The translations under genes were made by a program, and so were the position numbers. A stretch of 64,000 nucleotides of DNA from Asterella californica (taxonomy: Eukaryota; Streptophyta; Marchantiopsida; Marchantiales; Aytoniaceae): contig JAYKYS010000016.1 of assembly GCA_036924285.1 (NCBI GenBank), positions 4,836,001-4,900,000 on the forward strand, in the 5' to 3' direction. The notes under the pieces are model-generated. The model was given only the letters and a program-made list of their open reading frames with translations. It searched no databases and was not told the DNA's origin. This document shows positions 1 through 11,989 of this stretch, one piece after another (positions within the stretch are counted from its first letter, which is position 1; each line of letters starts with the position of its first letter).

Positions 1-309
1 AAGCAACCAAAGCGGAAAAGTGATATGTCACTACGAATGATTTACAAAAAGGAGAGTCAAATGAAGTTGCTCAAAGAATTTCATGAAAGCTTATGGGCCG
101 GACATCGAGAGATTTGAACCACTCTTATCAAGCTGAAGGAGAGGTACTGATAAAAGAACATGTAAACGGATGTTGTATCTTCCGTGGAGTCATGCTGAAC
201 TTGTCAGATGTATTCGAATATCTGACATCGAGACAAATTACACCCAACTTATCCGTTGGCGATTCACTCCAAATGGGTAATAGACTTGGTGATTATGTCA
301 ATTTGGGTT

Positions 310-1110
310 ATGACAGATGAGATATTTGGTGCTTGTTCTTTGAAGATCTTCACTCGTTTACTCACCACTAGTATCTTCAACTTTGCTCCATCAACCTCCC
401 ATAATCCATATGTAGCATTGCCAAACACATTATCTACCACATACTGTCCAAACCACCACTCTGAAAATTTCCTTAAAGCGCTATGTTGGCTGTCTATACT
501 ATTGTCATTGACAAGAACTCAATCACCCTCTTTTATCTTTCGAAGCTTCACCAATATCACTCATTAAACCTTATTTTGTTCCTCAATCATGCAATCTGCA
601 ATCTATCCAAGGCAATATCAATGTCCCCAGATCTTCGTTCTAGTTGATGAATTTGAATCACCAAAAGTTTCTTTCTTGTCATACTGTCCTCCCAAGGTAA
701 CGCACTCTATGTCCAAACATATTCCTCAACTAGCATGATTGGTTTCTGAATTGTCATCAGATCCACAAACACGTATATTGTCATCGAGTTGTGTGTAGTG
801 CGATTAGTCCATAAGACGAATGGTAATAGTCAAGCTCACTCGTGTGATCTTCTGTTGCAAGCTTTTACCAAAGCTTTCACAATGGACGGATGATCACATT
901 CACTTTCGGCGTTCTCTTCAAGATTATAGGTAGTTGTAAGTGACAACTTCACCACACACCTTACAAAGAAATCATGATCCTCATGCGGATCTACCTCTCC
1001 TCGATCCGTAGTAATCTTCCATACGCACTCGTATCTACAAACAACCTCCTCCAACTTGATTCAACTCAAAAACGTCTACACTATGGTGTCATCAGACAAT
1101 GAATCCGACT
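310..1110 (-). pseudogene. Decayed Ty3/gypsy integrase remnant
   Basis: Read on the minus strand, about 1,060 down to 310, the translation follows the second half of a Ty3/gypsy integrase. It has a core motif like ITTDRGE, then a segment like LSLTTTYN, then HPSIVKALVKAC, and finally a C-terminal stretch resembling GDxVLVxDNS...RKFxxWWFGxYVV...NATY. Several in-frame stops interrupt it, including one near 834 and one in the C-terminal domain, so it cannot be functional. No LTRs or upstream reverse transcriptase were recognised. The piece may extend beyond 1,110, but I could not follow it. The family call is by motif order only. Confidence 0.65.
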
Positions 1111-2146
1111 CATCAACGAGCTAAAGTAGACAAGCTGCCCCTTAACACTTGCCCAACTTAACAAGCTCCATGACGGTTTTCTTTACCACTATGTACACAG
1201 TGGAAGAAAAATCCTTTTGTTATCATCTTTCACTGTTCAGACTATCTTGCAACACTATACCGCGATATCTTTAGCTAGTTTGTTTAGGATGCAAATTTAT
1301 ATGTGATTTGGGAGCAAAAGACCGATCCAAATTCTTTCAACTTGAGCACCTTCCATTAGCAACTTCAGTTTCGGCTTGAATTTGGAAATTAACATCACGA
1401 GATAACCGGACATAGAGCCCATCATCTAAGATATCTCCTTTCTTGTTATACCTTGGACCCCGTTTCACACTAACCTTGCGTAAATGAACAGTATCTAAAG
1501 AGAGAAAATTGTAATAGTTATCAAAGAAAGTGACTGTTATGTCAATTTACTTCAGACAACAGAACTTATCTCGCGAACCACGGTGGAAAATCGTAGAAAG
1601 GCAGGCTGGATAGTAAAGTACTGTAGTTGGTTTGGTGGTTGTGTGGAACTTGTCCCGCGTATGGTAATGTAATATCAGTACCTTATGGTTTGTATGTTCA
1701 AACGTTTTCCCGCCATCCCGACGCTTCCATACACGGATTCTCGTCGTTCATCCAAGCTAGCGTTAGTCCACCGCAGTACCCCCATGAGAGGTTGCCCCGT
1801 AAGAAAGAAGTTTCTCGGATTCTCCCGACTGGTTCCATCAACTGCATTCCTGCCGAAAGTTAGGTGGTAAGGATAATACAGATCGTCCCGGTCTGTCAAA
1901 GTTCTTATTCTGTCTTCGAAATAATTTCAGTTAATGTGTTCTTCTCGTATGGTCCATACACGGTGTTTTTGCTTCAGACGAGAAAGGTTGCGGACACTCC
2001 TCTCACACCTGTGCATAAAATTTCCAAAGCAGCTGGTTTGCATAAGTGACATCGGCAATACCGCGAGGGGAGCCTAGTGCGCGATGTCTCCAAGTGACAG
2101 GTTGCAAGGGAGTGTTTGAATCAAGTACTTGATCGGAACCGAAACC
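1111..2146. other. Intergenic region and probable SMC2 promoter/5' UTR
   Basis: No coding region is supported here. The short open frames at 1,627-1,900 overlap on both strands and show no recognisable motifs. The stretch just upstream of 2,147 should hold the SMC2 promoter and 5' UTR, but I see no convincing TATA box or transcription start. Confidence 0.5.
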
Positions 2147-5100
2147 ATGTATGTAAAGGAGGTTACTCTTGAGGGCTTTAAGTCCTATGCGCAGAGGACG
2201 GTGGTAGCGGGCTTTGATCCCTTTTTCAACGCTATTACGGGTCTCAATGGCTCTGGAAAGTCCAACATTCTGGACTCTATCTGCTTCGTACTGGGCATCA
2301 CGAACTTACAGCAGGTCCGTGCCACCAACCTGCAGGAGCTCGTGTACAAGCAGGGTCAGGCGGGAGTTACCAAGGCCACCGTCTCAGTTCTGTTCGACAA
2401 TTCCGACCGCAGTAGAAGCCCAATTGGATATGAGGATATCAAGGAGATAACTGTCTCTCGCCAGGTTTGTCATCTATGACTTCCTTCTGTCCTCGTTTCT
2501 TGGTCCTGCACCGCCGTACGAGAGCTCTGCGAGTCGAAGGAAAATGACAAATTTAAACTGTTGCGTGCCAGATTGTCGTTGGTGGAAGGAACAAATACAT
2601 GATCAATGGACATGTAAAGCAACCTGCTCAGGTGCAGAACCTTTTCCACTCAGTGCAGCTCAATGTCAACAACCCTCACTTCCTAATTATGCAAGGACGG
2701 ATTACAAAAGTACTGAACATGAAGCCCCCAGAGATCCTGTCGATGCTCGAAGAAGCAGCTGGCACAAGGATGTATGAGTCAAAGAAAGAAGTTGCTCTTA
2801 AGACTCTTGAAAAGAAGCAGACCAAGGTCGACGACATTGACAATCTTCTGAAACAAGATATTCTTCCAGCTCTAGAAAAATTGCGGAAGGAGCGAGCTCA
2901 GTACCAACAATGGACGTCTGGAAATGCTCAGCTGGATCGTCTCGAGCGATTTTGCATCGCGTTCGAATACTCCGAGGCAGAGAGGATTAAGACTGCTGCT
3001 TTAGACGTAGTCAAGGAGATGGAAAACCAGATTAAAACACTTCAGTCAACTGCAGTGGAACTGGAAAAAGATATTGGCGAAAAGGAAACTGCGATTGCAT
3101 CCTTGACTGAGGTGAAGGACAAAGAAATGTCCTCCGAAATCAAAATCATCTCAGACATGGCAGACAAGCTTTCCACTTCTCTTGTGACAGTAGATTCTGC
3201 TCTCAATGCGAAGCGAGATGCCTGCAAAGCGGAGAAGGCTGCATTTGAGCAGGTAGAGTATCACTCGTGATTAATTGTTATGCGTGGTTTATATATCAGA
3301 CAGAGTTGTCCTTGCAAGTTATCCTTAGGTTTAGACTGTTGATTCAGCTGAACCGTGTTCGAACCGCCAGCAACATAGATCCAAAATGGAGTTGGAGAAT
3401 ACAATGGAGGCAAGGAAGTTATCGGAGCGTCAAATTGAGGAGGACTATTCCGTTTTACAAGGCAAAGTGGACATATCCCGAAGGAATCTCGAAGATTTCG
3501 AAAAAGAGTATCAGGTATGAGCCCTTTCCTTGTGCGCAGAAAGCAAGTGGATGCGGCAGACAACCTTAGACGCCCATGACTTCTTAACGTTCCACCGTGA
3601 GGATTCAAACTGGATCCAGAAGTTCTCCCAAGGAGATCTGAAGTTACTTCTGAAGGAACCAAACTCCTTTAACTAATATGAATTTGCTGCCACATGATCG
3701 GCAACAGTTCCATGAACTACAAAGTCTCTCATTTTTCTTCGTTATTATCGTTCTAGTGCAGGTCTTAGGCCGTACCTGCTTGTTGTCATGACGAAAGCTT
3801 AAGAGTTCCTTAATTATCAGGGTGTTCAAGCAGGTAAAGGAAGTGGTGCAGATGACATGAGCCTAGCGGACCAACTTGCGGAGGGAAACGTTTCCTTGGG
3901 CAAAGCTGCATCCAGCTTGCAGCAATGTAAGACTAAGATTAACCATTTAAATAAAGAGCTTTCGGAGAAACAGGAACAATTCAAATCGAAACAACATGAG
4001 GTCGCTGCGGCGCAGGAAGAGCTGAAGTCCAGGAAGGCTGACTTAGAGAACTTAAAAGCTGCCATAGATAAGCTTGGTTACAGAGAAGGCACCATGCAAG
4101 TGTTGGAAGAGGTTACTCCTTTCACCACTTTGTATTTCGCTGTTTACTCTTGCAGCAAATATTTGATGGTTGAGCTCTTCTTCATAACCAATAGTTGCAA
4201 ATCTCGATGGTACAAGTTGCGTTCGATTCTCTTAAGACAGTTTAAAGCAGTGTATGTTGCTGGTGCCTCTTCCACCAGGGCTGCAATTGTATTATGAACA
4301 TGACGTTGTATTCTCCAGACTGGGAGTCCGAATCTAGCATATTACATGATTTGTGCGCATAGCATATTAATGAGTTTGAAGTAATTGTTGCCATGCAGAG
4401 CCGAAGACAAGAAGTTGAGTATGTTAAGAAGCTGAAGATGGAGGTAAACAATCTTACTGCTCATTTATCTGGTGTTGAGTTTTCCTACGATGACCCAAGG
4501 AGAGGATTCGAGCGATCAAGGGTCAAGGGAGTGGTGGCACGTCTAGTTCAAGTCAAGGACTCACATGCAATGACTGCTCTTGAGGTCCAGTACTTCTCTC
4601 TTCTTACTGCTCCGTAGTGTAAGTCGTTTCATGAACTTACTCCGAAAGTTTTTGGTATGTTTTCACTGTGTGTTGATTAGTGTGCTTGCGTCCTTGCATT
4701 CTTGCTGAGTTTCGAGGGAGTGTCTACTTTTAACATTTGCTCCCTAGAATTGCCCGTTGTAGATTTCATGTTCCAGTATCATGATCAACAAGATACGCAC
4801 ATTGAAAATGCTTTAGGTGTTGAAGTGATCCACGTCTGTGGACTTGTGCACAGTTGGAATCCAGCTTGCTCATTGAACAATATTTTGGACAGGTGATTGC
4901 TGCAGGTAAACTTTTCTATGTTATAGTGGATAGCGATGAGACAGCCAAGATGCTTCTTGAAAGAGGAAATTTACGGAGGCGAGCTACGATCATCCCTATG
5001 AATAAGATTCAGTCCTACAAGATTCCTGCTAGAATCGAGGCCGCAGCAAGTAGACTGGTACCTTTGCAATATCAACTCTCGTCTTGTCTTAAACCTGTCA

Positions 5101-8100
5101 TTTTCTTGAATGATTTGATAGGCAGAAGTATACCCGGGAACTGCACTCGGTAGGAATACGAATCAGATAGTTACGCGGTTTTATGTCTTCTCTGATTTAC
5201 TCTCTCGCGTGATATTCGGGAGATCCACTTGTTGTCTAGCGACATTTTAGTTCAGGTTAATACGTATACGGAGAACCTTTACAACCTCCGCAAAACTTCA
5301 AGGCCTTGCATGCAATGTCCTTTACAGGTCGGCGAGAAAGCAAAGCCTGCTCTTTCATTGGTCGAATTTGCAGATGAACTTGAAGTAATTTTCTTTATCC
5401 CTGATGAACCTGAGCTGCGATTTTGACTCGTTATTTGCTGATTACAGGCTGACTTTTGGCTGATTACAGGTGCCACTTCTTCGGAATCACTCTTCCGAAG
5501 GAGTGGCACCTCACAACAGTACTTTTGAAGGCTCTAATACTTCATCTTAGGGAGCATTACGGGTGAAACACCATGTTTCGGGAAACCAGTTTACTTTATA
5601 GCAATGGACATGCTTCAACTTCCTGTCATACATGATTAGAAGCTTGTAGTAATTATGTGTTAAAAGATTTCGAGATTTTTCTGCGAATGAAAGAAGATCC
5701 GTGATTAGACTCGTGATATCTATCGTTTGCACGATCCCGGTAAGAACATGTATTTTGCTCTGAAAATGTGCAGGCGTCAATGTCTTTTGTCTTCGGTGGA
5801 ACGTTTGTTTGCTCTGACACGGAAACAGCTAAGCAGGTAAGTAGTCATAATATGGTTCAAATCTCACTGAGACTCAGTTGATGATGTAGTAGCTAGCGCT
5901 ACGCAACTTTTCTACACATACGGTGCACCTAGATCGTGAGCTTTCAATACAAGGTTTTACTGGTTAACCCTCCAATTTGATTGAGTTCAACTAATTTTCT
6001 GTCCATACAGCTAGCTTTTCATAAGGAAGTAATGACGAAGTCGGTAACATATCCCGGCGATGTGTTTGAGCCTCGAGGGCTGCTTACAGGAGGGTCACGC
6101 AAGTAAGTTTTTGTGCAGGGTTCATAATTCAATCCCTGTTTACATTCCGAAGAATCAACGTACGTGTATTTTTACCTGTGCATGGAATAGATCACAAGTG
6201 ACTGCAAGTCTGGTTGGTTAGTTTCCTAGTTGCTGCTAATTGCCACACGAATATAAGTCCTGTTGGTAAAGTTCTGGAGCTCTTGGTTACTGTTTACCTG
6301 TAGATTTTTAAGTGTTTTAGATACATGTTTCTCCGAAGTTTTCTTTCATTTGTAGATAGATAAGGTTGGAATGTACGAAGATGGATAAGGTTGGAATGTT
6401 CATATCTTCGTACATTCCACAGGAATGGTGGTGAACTCTTGATGCAACTTCATGCACTTGCCGAAGCAGAAGCCAGCCTATCTCAACATGAAAAAGAGTT
6501 GATGAAAATTGAGCAGAAGGTCGGTTATCCATGTAGATTTTTCTACACCCTAGGGCATCTTCAAGCTCTGTCAGTATTTTGTTGGTAGTTCGAAGATTTG
6601 AATTAGGCTTGCAAGAACTTAGATTGATTTCTAAGACTGAAGTACGCTTCAGGAACCGTATAATCCTTCTCACAGGAACCCCCGATTCATGTGGTGCAGA
6701 TTGAAAGCTTGGCACCCCTGCAGAAGAAGTTTTCATACTTGAAGTCGCAAATGGAACTCAAATCATACGACTTATCCCTTTACGAATCGAGAGCAGAGCA
6801 GAGTGAACATCATAAGGTTTGGGCCCTGGTCAACTCCTCAAATGGGAGCGGTTTCACTTTTAAATGCGATGTACGTGAATATTGATAAATTTTTTGACTA
6901 TACGTGGACATGTTTGCAGCTGAGCGAAGTGATAGCATCAATGGCTATCGAGCTCGAGAGAGAGAAGCTGGAACTGATTAATAAGGAGCAGTATTACAAC
7001 GAATGTAATCAGAGGGTTATCCATATAGAGCAAAAGATAAAAGATCAAGGCCGGGACCGCGATTGTCTTTTGAAGGATTTGGAGAAAAGAATCAAGTTGA
7101 TGAAAAAGGAATTCGTTTCTGCCACTAAAGATTTGAAGGTATGTTGTACCAACGAGGTCCTGGGGCCAAGAGTACCTAGACTAATTACTGTACAGATACA
7201 CGCCCCTTATCTTGATTATCTCAGCTCTTTTCCTTACATAGGTGTTCTCAAGTACAAAGTTTTTTTGTTCATCAATATACTACAGGACTGCACGCAGCAC
7301 GTAACGTCGTGCTTGCCTGTAGGATGCACCTTATAATTGACCGAGTATTAGGCACATCCGAAATCTCCTACCTTCCTTATGGACCTAATATTATCCTATC
7401 TCGTTACTTTGTGACAACCCTATCTCGTTGCTTTATGCTGTTACTTAGGCATTCGAAAGGTATGTTGTCAGGGCGCACAACTGAATGATGAATCTTTACC
7501 AATCACTGTCAGATGTCCACACTGGTTATACTCATATTCCACCAAGTCGAAATTAGACATTGTCATGAATTCATGCGCAGGAGCGAGAAGGAGCCAGGGA
7601 AAGAATGATACTGGAGAAGGAAGCTGCTGTACAAGAGCTTTTGACTCTTGAAGAACAACTAGCGACATCTAAAACTCAGATCCTAAAGATGGAAGCTGAT
7701 CTAGGCCAGAGAGAGGCTCGGGTGAATTGCGCGTACCTCCTCATTGCAAACCATATCTTTCCACGAATACGTACATTACACTCTACGAAAGCAGCCAAAT
7801 GAACCTTGTTGCTGTTGTTCGTCATCAACTTACTCCTATTCTATGAATAGAGTGGTTCATTCATCCATCCATCCATCCGTGCCTGTATGGAGCAGTGACT
7901 CGCTAGCGTTAAGGTTTACAAGGCAATTTCATGTCTTCAAGTTTACTCGTCAGTAGACGTGGGGAAGCTCTGATTCTATCCAACCAGGACTTTGCATGTT
8001 GTGCAGAGACAGACAATTGAGGCGGAGTACCTGAAGGCAAAAGGGCAATTAGAAGAAAACCGGAAGAAAATGAAGGAGTGTGATGTTCAAATAAGTGCAC

Positions 8101-9807
8101 TCGTAAAACATCAAAACCAGCAGAAAAACAAACTTACTGACTATATTGTGGAGATCAAGAAGCTGGAGAATGAGGTTTGGCCCGCTTTCCTGCCAGTTCT
8201 GGTAGTTGTAAATGGAAAGCAAATCTGGACTATTCAACGGTAAAATTCATGCTGAAAGGGAGTGGTGTTCGAAAGCGTTCGTGTAGTATCTTCTGTCAAG
8301 AACAGTAGTTAGAAGTTAACACTTGAAACCGTAAGATGCGAGAGTCCCGAAAGCTACACTATTTTAGGTTCATGACGGCTCAATGGTTTTTGTTGTAGAT
8401 AAAGCGATTGGAGATGAACCAAAAGGAGTGCGACAAAAGGGTTCAGCGTTTACTGGAAAAACATGAATGGATTGCAAGGGAGAAACAAGCTTTTGGGAAG
8501 TCTGGAACAGACTACGACTTCACCGCCCAAGACGCAGGAGTAGCTCGACAGGCGCTTGAAACTTTGCAAGCCCAGCAAAAGGAGTAAGTTGCCTGATTCG
8601 CATATTTAGGACCAGGTTTTACTTATCTCGAGCTTCTTCATACCTGACACGGGAAGCATGACGCCTTACTCTGTTGTGCTCTATTCACAAATTCGGGTTT
8701 GGTGACTTCTGTTTGCTACAAACTGCAGTATTGAAAAACGGATAAACAAAAAAGCTCTAGCCATGTTCGATAAAGCTGAAGAGGAGTACAACGATCTTAT
8801 CGAACGGAAGAGGATAGTCCAGGTACAAGATGCTTTCTCCAGTATCTTTCGAGTCAAAGTGATTCTTTCAGTAGTCCAAGTACCAGTTATTGCCCGAGTC
8901 AGCTTCTTGACACTCATGTTCTCTTGTAGAATGATAAAAGTAAGATACAGCAGGTGATCAAAGAGCTTGACGAAAAGCGGAAGGAGCAACTGAAGAATAC
9001 ATGGGAGAAGGTCACGAGGTAAGGTGCTTCTTGGATGTAATTAGATAGTACTCTATCCTCACCTTTTATGCTTGGAAAATGAACACCAATACAAGTCGCT
9101 GAGACTCTTCGGAGAACGTCTTTACAGGGAGTTTGGATCTATCTTTTCAACTTTGCTTCCTGGGACAATGGCCAAGCTGGAGCCGCCAGAGGGTGCTGAC
9201 GTAATGGACGGATTAGAAGTCAAGGTTGCATTTGGAACCGTATGGAAGCAATCTCTTTCTGAGTTGAGTGGGGGACAACGATCACTGCTAGCGCTCTCAC
9301 TCATCCTTGCCCTACTTCTATTTAAACCTGCACCATTGTACATTTTGGACGAGGTACGATCCAAATTCACACTGCCACTTGCACTTTTGCTCTGAGAATG
9401 TATTAGTTTATCTGGGTCATGGTACACGACGTGCAAGGATATACATGGCTTTGGCTCACCTATGAATGTTTCTTACAGGTCGACGCTGCTCTTGATCTTA
9501 GTCATACACAAAATATAGGTCGCATGATCAAGTCCCACTTTCCTCACTCGCAGGTACAACCATTAACTAACCAAACTTGCTCACGATACCAAATAAAAGT
9601 TCAAGGAACAGTGCTGTGTTTCAAGCTTCTGTTGATGGCGAACAAATCTGAACAGCCAGCCCCTCACGTTGCTTTTCATGCCGTGTCCAGTTTATTGTGG
9701 TATCACTCAAGGAGGGCATGTTCAACAATGCAAATGTCATCTTTCGAACCAAATTTGTGGATGGTGTATCCACCGTGACACGGACAGCACAAGGAACACG
9801 CAAGTAG
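2147..9807 (+). CDS. SMC2: SMC2, condensin core ATPase subunit (20 exons)
   Basis: SMC2 (CAP-E) pairs with SMC4 to form the ATPase core of condensin, which compacts chromosomes in the nucleus. Exons inferred from GT-AG borders and phase: 2147-2464, 2572-3252, 3371-3514, 3821-4111, 4399-4584, 4893-5057, 5328-5384, 5774-5836, 6011-6102, 6423-6519, 6676-6816, 6920-7138, 7581-7721, 8007-8174, 8399-8583, 8729-8822, 8930-9018, 9128-9353, 9479-9553, 9691-9807. They join without stops into about 1,182 codons, close to the roughly 1,175 of plant SMC2. Walker A GLNGSGKS is at residues 32-39. A coiled coil, the hinge (exons 5-9) and a second coiled coil follow. The signature LSGGQR lies near 1,090 and Walker B LYILDE ends at 1,119. 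ATG 2147 is preferred over the in-frame 2129 ATG because SMC2 proteins begin MYxKEV/I. The acceptor of exon 3 is the least certain border. Confidence 0.95.
5468..5511. repeat. 19-bp-arm hairpin in SMC2 intron 7
   Basis: Arms 5468-5486 and 5493-5511 are inverted copies that pair at 18 of 19 positions plus one G:U, with a 6-base loop. Just upstream the phrase gctgattacagg occurs twice (about 5438-5470). It lies inside the intron between 5384 and 5774. It could be a small foldback transposon trace or an intronic RNA hairpin. Confidence 0.8.
6368..6418. repeat. 15-bp perfect inverted repeat next to SMC2 exon 10 acceptor
   Basis: Arms 6368-6382 and 6404-6418 are perfectly complementary, with a 21-base loop. 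The right arm ends five bases before exon 10 (6423), so in the pre-mRNA the stem would occupy the polypyrimidine/acceptor zone. A direct repeat (gataaggttggaatgt, near 6358 and 6384) overlaps the left arm and loop. Confidence 0.75.
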
Positions 9808-11026
9808 TGGAGGTATTTATGCCTTAGATTCACATAAGTTGTGCTCTATTTTTCGCTCATTACATTCGCTGCCATAGCACGTGTGTTTGTAAGGCGAGCT
9901 TTGTCTGACTGTTGCTCTAGTGTCCACCTTGCCCCTTCTCATTCTTCCTAACACAAACCTGTTTTCTGCTGCAGAAAGATCGGAATTTGGATAACGTTGT
10001 TGAGTTCTTTCTTTCTATGGACTTTCAAGAACATAGGAGAATTCCGCTCGCACGCGTAACTTATCTCAAGTTGCTGCACGGCACTCTATCAACTTCTTGC
10101 GCTGTTGAAATTATCGGAAAGGTCATACTTGATCCTGACTCGGCTTCGTGTACAGAAGCTAGTATATAAAGCGTTTAGAAATCAGTGTGTGATCCCCATG
10201 TTGAGCTCACTAGTAGTTTTAGGTCGTGTGGATTGAGACTTCTACCTTTAGTTCCTGTCCATGTACTGGCTCATTGAACGTTGCAGATAGGTTCAGGGAC
10301 TGTTCATGTGCATTGCTTCCGTCGAGGCGTCCAGCCTCCTTGTTCGATGGTGGATAGGGATGGATCTGGTGATCAAAGAGCTACTTTTAGGTCTGTTACA
10401 GGAATTCCTGAAATAACCGACGATGGTAAGAAGTGTAATGTTAAGGCCACGTTTGTATCTGTATGTGTCCAAGCAAGTAAGTTGCTCGATACACAAGTGC
10501 CAGCTCGTCTTTCGCGTCTTTCGATGGAAGGCGCTTTATACGGGGGGTTAGTGTGAAAACGTGTCTGAGGGGAGCTTGGGCAGTGAGCTGCATCCGCAGA
10601 TTAAAAATGGATAGAAGCCAGTTAACTTTACTAGGACAAACCCAATAACGATGGATTGATTAGAGACTGATGACACTATGGAGGTGTACCGTCGGCCCTG
10701 GATAAATGCAGATTCGATAAGCGCAAACTATGGTTATACGCACGCAAGGCCTAGGATTACTCTCTTAAAAACTAAAAACTCTGTAGATCCATTTTGCACT
10801 TATGATATCTCCAAGGTGTTTTTAACTCTTATTCACTAGAGACAAATGTAAAAAATGCAAACCCTCTGTAGCTGTAATATTCTAGCTAGTGAGAATGTGA
10901 TAGTATGAACGTTAAATGTAGATATTCTATTGTGTTGAATGTACCATATATCGGAATGGGGAAAAAGATGTTCTGATTTCTATCTTTATTGCTTCTTTAT
11001 ATTGTATCATTGGAGCCAACACATTG
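9808..11026. other. SMC2 3' UTR and intergenic sequence
   Basis: This follows the SMC2 stop codon. The first part should be 3' UTR. Open frames at 9,987-10,169 and 10,281-10,556 have no family resemblance that I recognise. From 10,600 to 11,026 I see only AT-rich unique sequence. Confidence 0.5.
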
Positions 11027-11245
11027 TGTTGTCTTTCTTTTGTTCAGGATTATAACCTCTAAAAAAGAAAATAGCTCCATTAGCGTAAACAACTGTCATA
11101 ACCAAACCAGCTAAATATTGGTGATGAATATGTACTGCAGGTTGGGTTGTAGAATGTTGTGCAGGAAACGCATAATGGGGTAAAGAATGCATATGTTGAG
11201 CTAGTACCGAAGTAATAACTCCTAAAGATGCTAAAGAAGCCTTAA
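11027..11245 (-). pseudogene. psaB: Plastid-derived psaB fragment (NUPT)
   Basis: The minus-strand translation matches an internal part of photosystem I apoprotein PsaB. Recognisable segments in order are ASLGVITS, AQHM, SLPxYAF, TTQ, HHQYLAG, GAIFF and YNPEQ. By eye about two thirds of residues agree with land-plant PsaB, which is low for so conserved a protein. The frame nevertheless stays open over about 70 codons. Only about 220 bp of the roughly 2.2-kb gene is present and plastid rRNA-like sequence abuts it, so this is a nuclear insertion and not a gene. Confidence 0.8.
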
Positions 11246-11264
11246 TTAGTTGATAATACTCGTT

Positions 11265-11355
11265 GTAAACTCGCTTTTATCAACTGAGAAAACGATCATG
11301 ACAACAGCTTTCGCTTTTATCAAGCGAAAGATGTTGTCTGAGAAAAGGAGTTTAC
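11265..11355. repeat. Nested inverted repeats at the rrn16/psaB junction
   Basis: Inner arms 11300-11316 and 11322-11338 pair at 16 of 17 positions around the loop ttatc. Outer arms gtaaactc (11265-11272) and gagtttac (11348-11355) enclose them. This occupies the position where plastid 16S would continue after the GTAAACTCC segment. It is either an expanded variable stem of the source rRNA or a foldback formed at integration. Confidence 0.75.
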
Positions 11356-11510
11356 GACCTTTTACCCCTCTTCTACCTCCATGCGGCATTGCTCCGTCAG
11401 GCATTCGCCCATTGCGGAAAATTCTCCACTGCTGCATCCCGTAAGAGTTTGGGCCGTATTTCAGCGCTAGTGTGGCTCATGCTCCTCTCATACCAGGTAC
11501 TGCTTCGGTA
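11346..11510 (-). pseudogene. rrn16: Plastid 16S rRNA (rrn16) fragment
   Basis: The reverse complement carries the plastid-type 16S landmarks TGCAGCAGTGGAGAATTTTC, CGCAATGGGCGAA, GCCTGACGGAGCAATGCCGC and GGAGGTAGAAG, preceded by a degenerate GAGCCACACT...ACGGCCCA segment. This covers roughly the region equivalent to E. coli positions 300-430. It diverges on both sides, and the psaB fragment follows on the same strand. It is a truncated plastid-derived piece, not a functional rRNA gene. Confidence 0.8.
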
Positions 11511-11884
11511 ATATTTTAGGGGTTGTAAAACAAAGGAAACGAAAATCCTAACCGGCAAGATGAACGTTCGACCAGTTCCGGATAGTGACTTGGTTACTCT
11601 TAATATCCATCTAAGTGTAATTCTTGTCACAATTTTTTCTCGTAAACGTTAAGTGATCTGGATAGTACAGTCTTAAGTATAGTATTTAATAAAGTCTAGA
11701 GTTAGATTAAACATTAATCCACAGATATTCAAGATAAAACTACAACGACAGTGATCATGTCGAGTCTCCTTCCTCCTCAGCAAAGTGAGGTTCCTCTGGG
11801 AATACCCACTTGGCAAATCAGACTCTTCCAGATGAAACTATGTGACGGAGCCGCTTTTCACCCGATTCCCCAAGTTTACCAGCC

Positions 11885-11930
11885 CCATTACTTCACCAAC
11901 AAGCTAATCAGACCTGTCCTTAATGAATAT
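11885..11930 (-). pseudogene. Possible second rrn16 scrap
   Basis: On the minus strand the phrase TCTGATTAGCTTGTTGGTGA with its following AGTAATGG resembles the plastid 16S region just upstream of the larger rrn16 fragment. Its orientation and order agree with that fragment. About 370 bp of unrecognised sequence separates the two where about 50 would be expected. The match is short and therefore tentative. Confidence 0.4.
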
Positions 11931-11989
11931 TTGATCATGAATTGTGAACTAGTTAACAATCGATACCTCCTCTTGCCACGGAATTAGCT

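Noticed and set aside
2129..2146. Upstream in-frame ATG at 2129 as the SMC2 start
   Set aside because: It would add six residues not found in the family, whose proteins start at the equivalent of 2147.
5468..5511. Hairpins as intrinsic transcription terminators
   Set aside because: This is a eukaryotic gene, the hairpins are within introns, and no T-tract follows.
7862..7876. Short catc microsatellite
   Set aside because: Ordinary simple repeat in an SMC2 intron with no further structure.
2147..9807. SMC1, SMC3 or SMC4 instead of SMC2
   Set aside because: The start MYVKEV, the [18 protein letters not shown] segment, the [15 protein letters not shown] segment and the total length fit SMC2.
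11346..11510. Functional rRNA gene
   Set aside because: Only about 165 bp of plastid-type 16S is present, diverged and joined to a psaB fragment.
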